A stretch of DNA of 14,785 nt from RQOF01 sp964461135 (GTDB taxonomy: Bacteria > Calditrichota > Calditrichia > RBG-13-44-9). The notes beneath the pieces are model-generated. The model made no database searches. It had not been told where the DNA came from and saw only the letters and a program-made list of their open reading frames with translations. The stretch covers positions 1 to 14,785 of the forward strand of contig CAYWTB010000111.1 in the NCBI GenBank assembly GCA_964461135.1, read 5' to 3'. This document shows, piece after piece, positions 14,234-14,785 of this stretch (the stretch's first letter is position 1; each line of letters opens with the position of its first letter). The translations under genes and the position numbers were made by a program.

Positions 14234-14252
14234 AAAAAGTTATTAATTGCCG
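14223..14252 (+). terminator. Hairpin overlapping the SASA gene stop
   Basis: CGGCA plus ATTAA (14223-14227 and 14229-14233) pairs with TTAATTGCCG (14243-14252) with one bulged C and a nine-base A-rich loop. The ten-pair stem overlaps the stop codon. No T tract follows, so termination is only a possibility. Confidence 0.35.
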
Positions 14253-14389
14253 AACTTCCAGCTGACTAAGAGAATTATCTACAGCTCTTCCCATGTTCTT
14301 CCAAACAAACCCATTTTGCAGTAATTTAGCCTGAATAATTAACAAATACTTACACGGAGTGCACTGAGATACATAACATGAATCGTTCA

Positions 14390-14415
14390 CCACTGATTAC
14401 ACAGATTGCACAGAA
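14390..14415. repeat. Tandem 9-mer of an intergenic repeat type
   Basis: GATTACACA is followed directly by GATTGCACA (14395-14412) within CCACTGATTACACAG. This resembles short 'GATTACACAGATT' repeats that I recall scattered in intergenic DNA of many bacteria. It lies about 50 bases left of the inverted repeat at 14463-14605. Confidence 0.5.
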
Positions 14416-14462
14416 ATAATTTATAATCAATGTATCAAAAAATATTTAACCTGAAAAATTTA

Positions 14463-14605
14463 TGGCCACTGAGGCACAGAGCACACAGAGATTTGATTTT
14501 TAAGCAATTATACGAATGGCAAATAATATCTTGTAACGAACTGATATTGATTATTGTCTCTGTGTCAAATTCCTGTTTCTCTATAATCTTTGAGGCTTTG
14601 TGGCA
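14463..14605. repeat. MITE-like imperfect inverted repeat, degenerate
   Basis: The left arm (14463-14491, TGGCCACTGAGGCACAGAG and on) and the reverse complement of the right arm (about 14577-14605, from TTGCCACAAAGCCTC) align without gaps over 29 bases, with about 19 identities. The inside also carries CACACAGAGA on the left and TCTCTGTGTC on the right in opposite orientations. The roughly 80-base middle encodes no recognisable protein; the open frames there on both strands are products of the repeat. Confidence 0.55.
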
Positions 14606-14785
14606 AGTTTTATGAATAATACAAGATAACAACTTTAATACACCTTATCTTATTTTGTGAATTAAGCAGATTAAAATTTTTATGCAATTAAATCCAATCT
14701 CAAACAAGTTCTCAACGAATTTATATATAAGGCTCTTCACAATAATGAATACCTGAACACGTAAAAGATTACAAGTAATCCATCT

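Larger units (their letters stand above)
14234..14785. other. Non-coding AT-rich region at the right end
   Basis: There is no supportable gene in this 552-base stretch. It holds the repeat unit at 14390-14415 and the inverted repeat at 14463-14605. The last 180 bases are AT-rich with no feature I can name. Confidence 0.6.

Noticed and set aside
14430..14632. Small open frames on both strands in the right-end repeat
   Set aside because: They arise from the CACAGAG/CTCTGTG inverted repeat, lack ribosome binding sites and have no recognisable domain.
1..14785. CRISPR arrays, integrases, transposases, toxin-antitoxin or phage-defence genes
   Set aside because: I looked for regular repeat-spacer patterns and for the relevant protein motifs on both strands and saw none.

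Overview
This window looks like part of the chromosome of a Gram-negative bacterium of moderate GC content. The Gram-negative reading rests on a signal-peptide-bearing outer-membrane beta-barrel protein and an exported carbohydrate esterase. The barrel's N-terminus (a TRVFSMG motif followed by an asparagine-rich 'NSNIVLFPG' segment) resembles, from memory, proteins of the FCB-related lineages (Calditrichota, KSB1, Marinimicrobia, Ignavibacteria-like). That placement is recollection, not a search result. Every gene I can support is on the + strand, most have purine-rich ribosome binding sites, and they are spaced by about 75-200 bases rather than packed into tight operons.

Layout, left to right. 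(1) 109-486: a small VOC/glyoxalase-like gene broken by an in-frame TAG where relatives carry tryptophan, followed by a terminator. (2) 487-1242: a long AT-rich gap with degenerate repeats. (3) 1243-3008: a ROK-family sugar kinase (fructokinase type) and a class I SAM methyltransferase, closed by a terminator. (4) 3214-6485: a membrane-anchored alpha/beta hydrolase, an MBL-fold hydrolase, a LysE-type exporter and a wrecked exported esterase. The esterase has an in-frame TGA at a tryptophan position and lost homology exactly where a terminator begins. (5) 6536-10391: a second, different methyltransferase, a CatE-like four-module VOC protein and the potassium transporter Kup, trailed by a probable C-terminal scrap of an amidohydrolase. 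(6) 10959-12633: an outer-membrane barrel protein translationally coupled to a small exported lipocalin-like protein, ended by a 16-bp hairpin. (7) 12869-14233: a cytoplasmic tandem SH3-like protein and an exported sialate-O-acetylesterase-like (SASA) esterase. (8) 14234-14785: non-coding sequence holding a MITE-like imperfect inverted repeat.

Functionally this is mostly housekeeping and accessory metabolism: sugar phosphorylation, small-molecule methylation and hydrolysis, export, potassium uptake and glycan deacetylation. I see no defence system, CRISPR array, integrase, transposase gene, tRNA or rRNA. The most notable signals are signs of gene decay: two nonsense mutations, both at tryptophan codons, and two truncated gene remnants. 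The coupled barrel/lipocalin-like pair is the best candidate for an uncharacterised envelope module. I did not find a convincing new multi-gene system.
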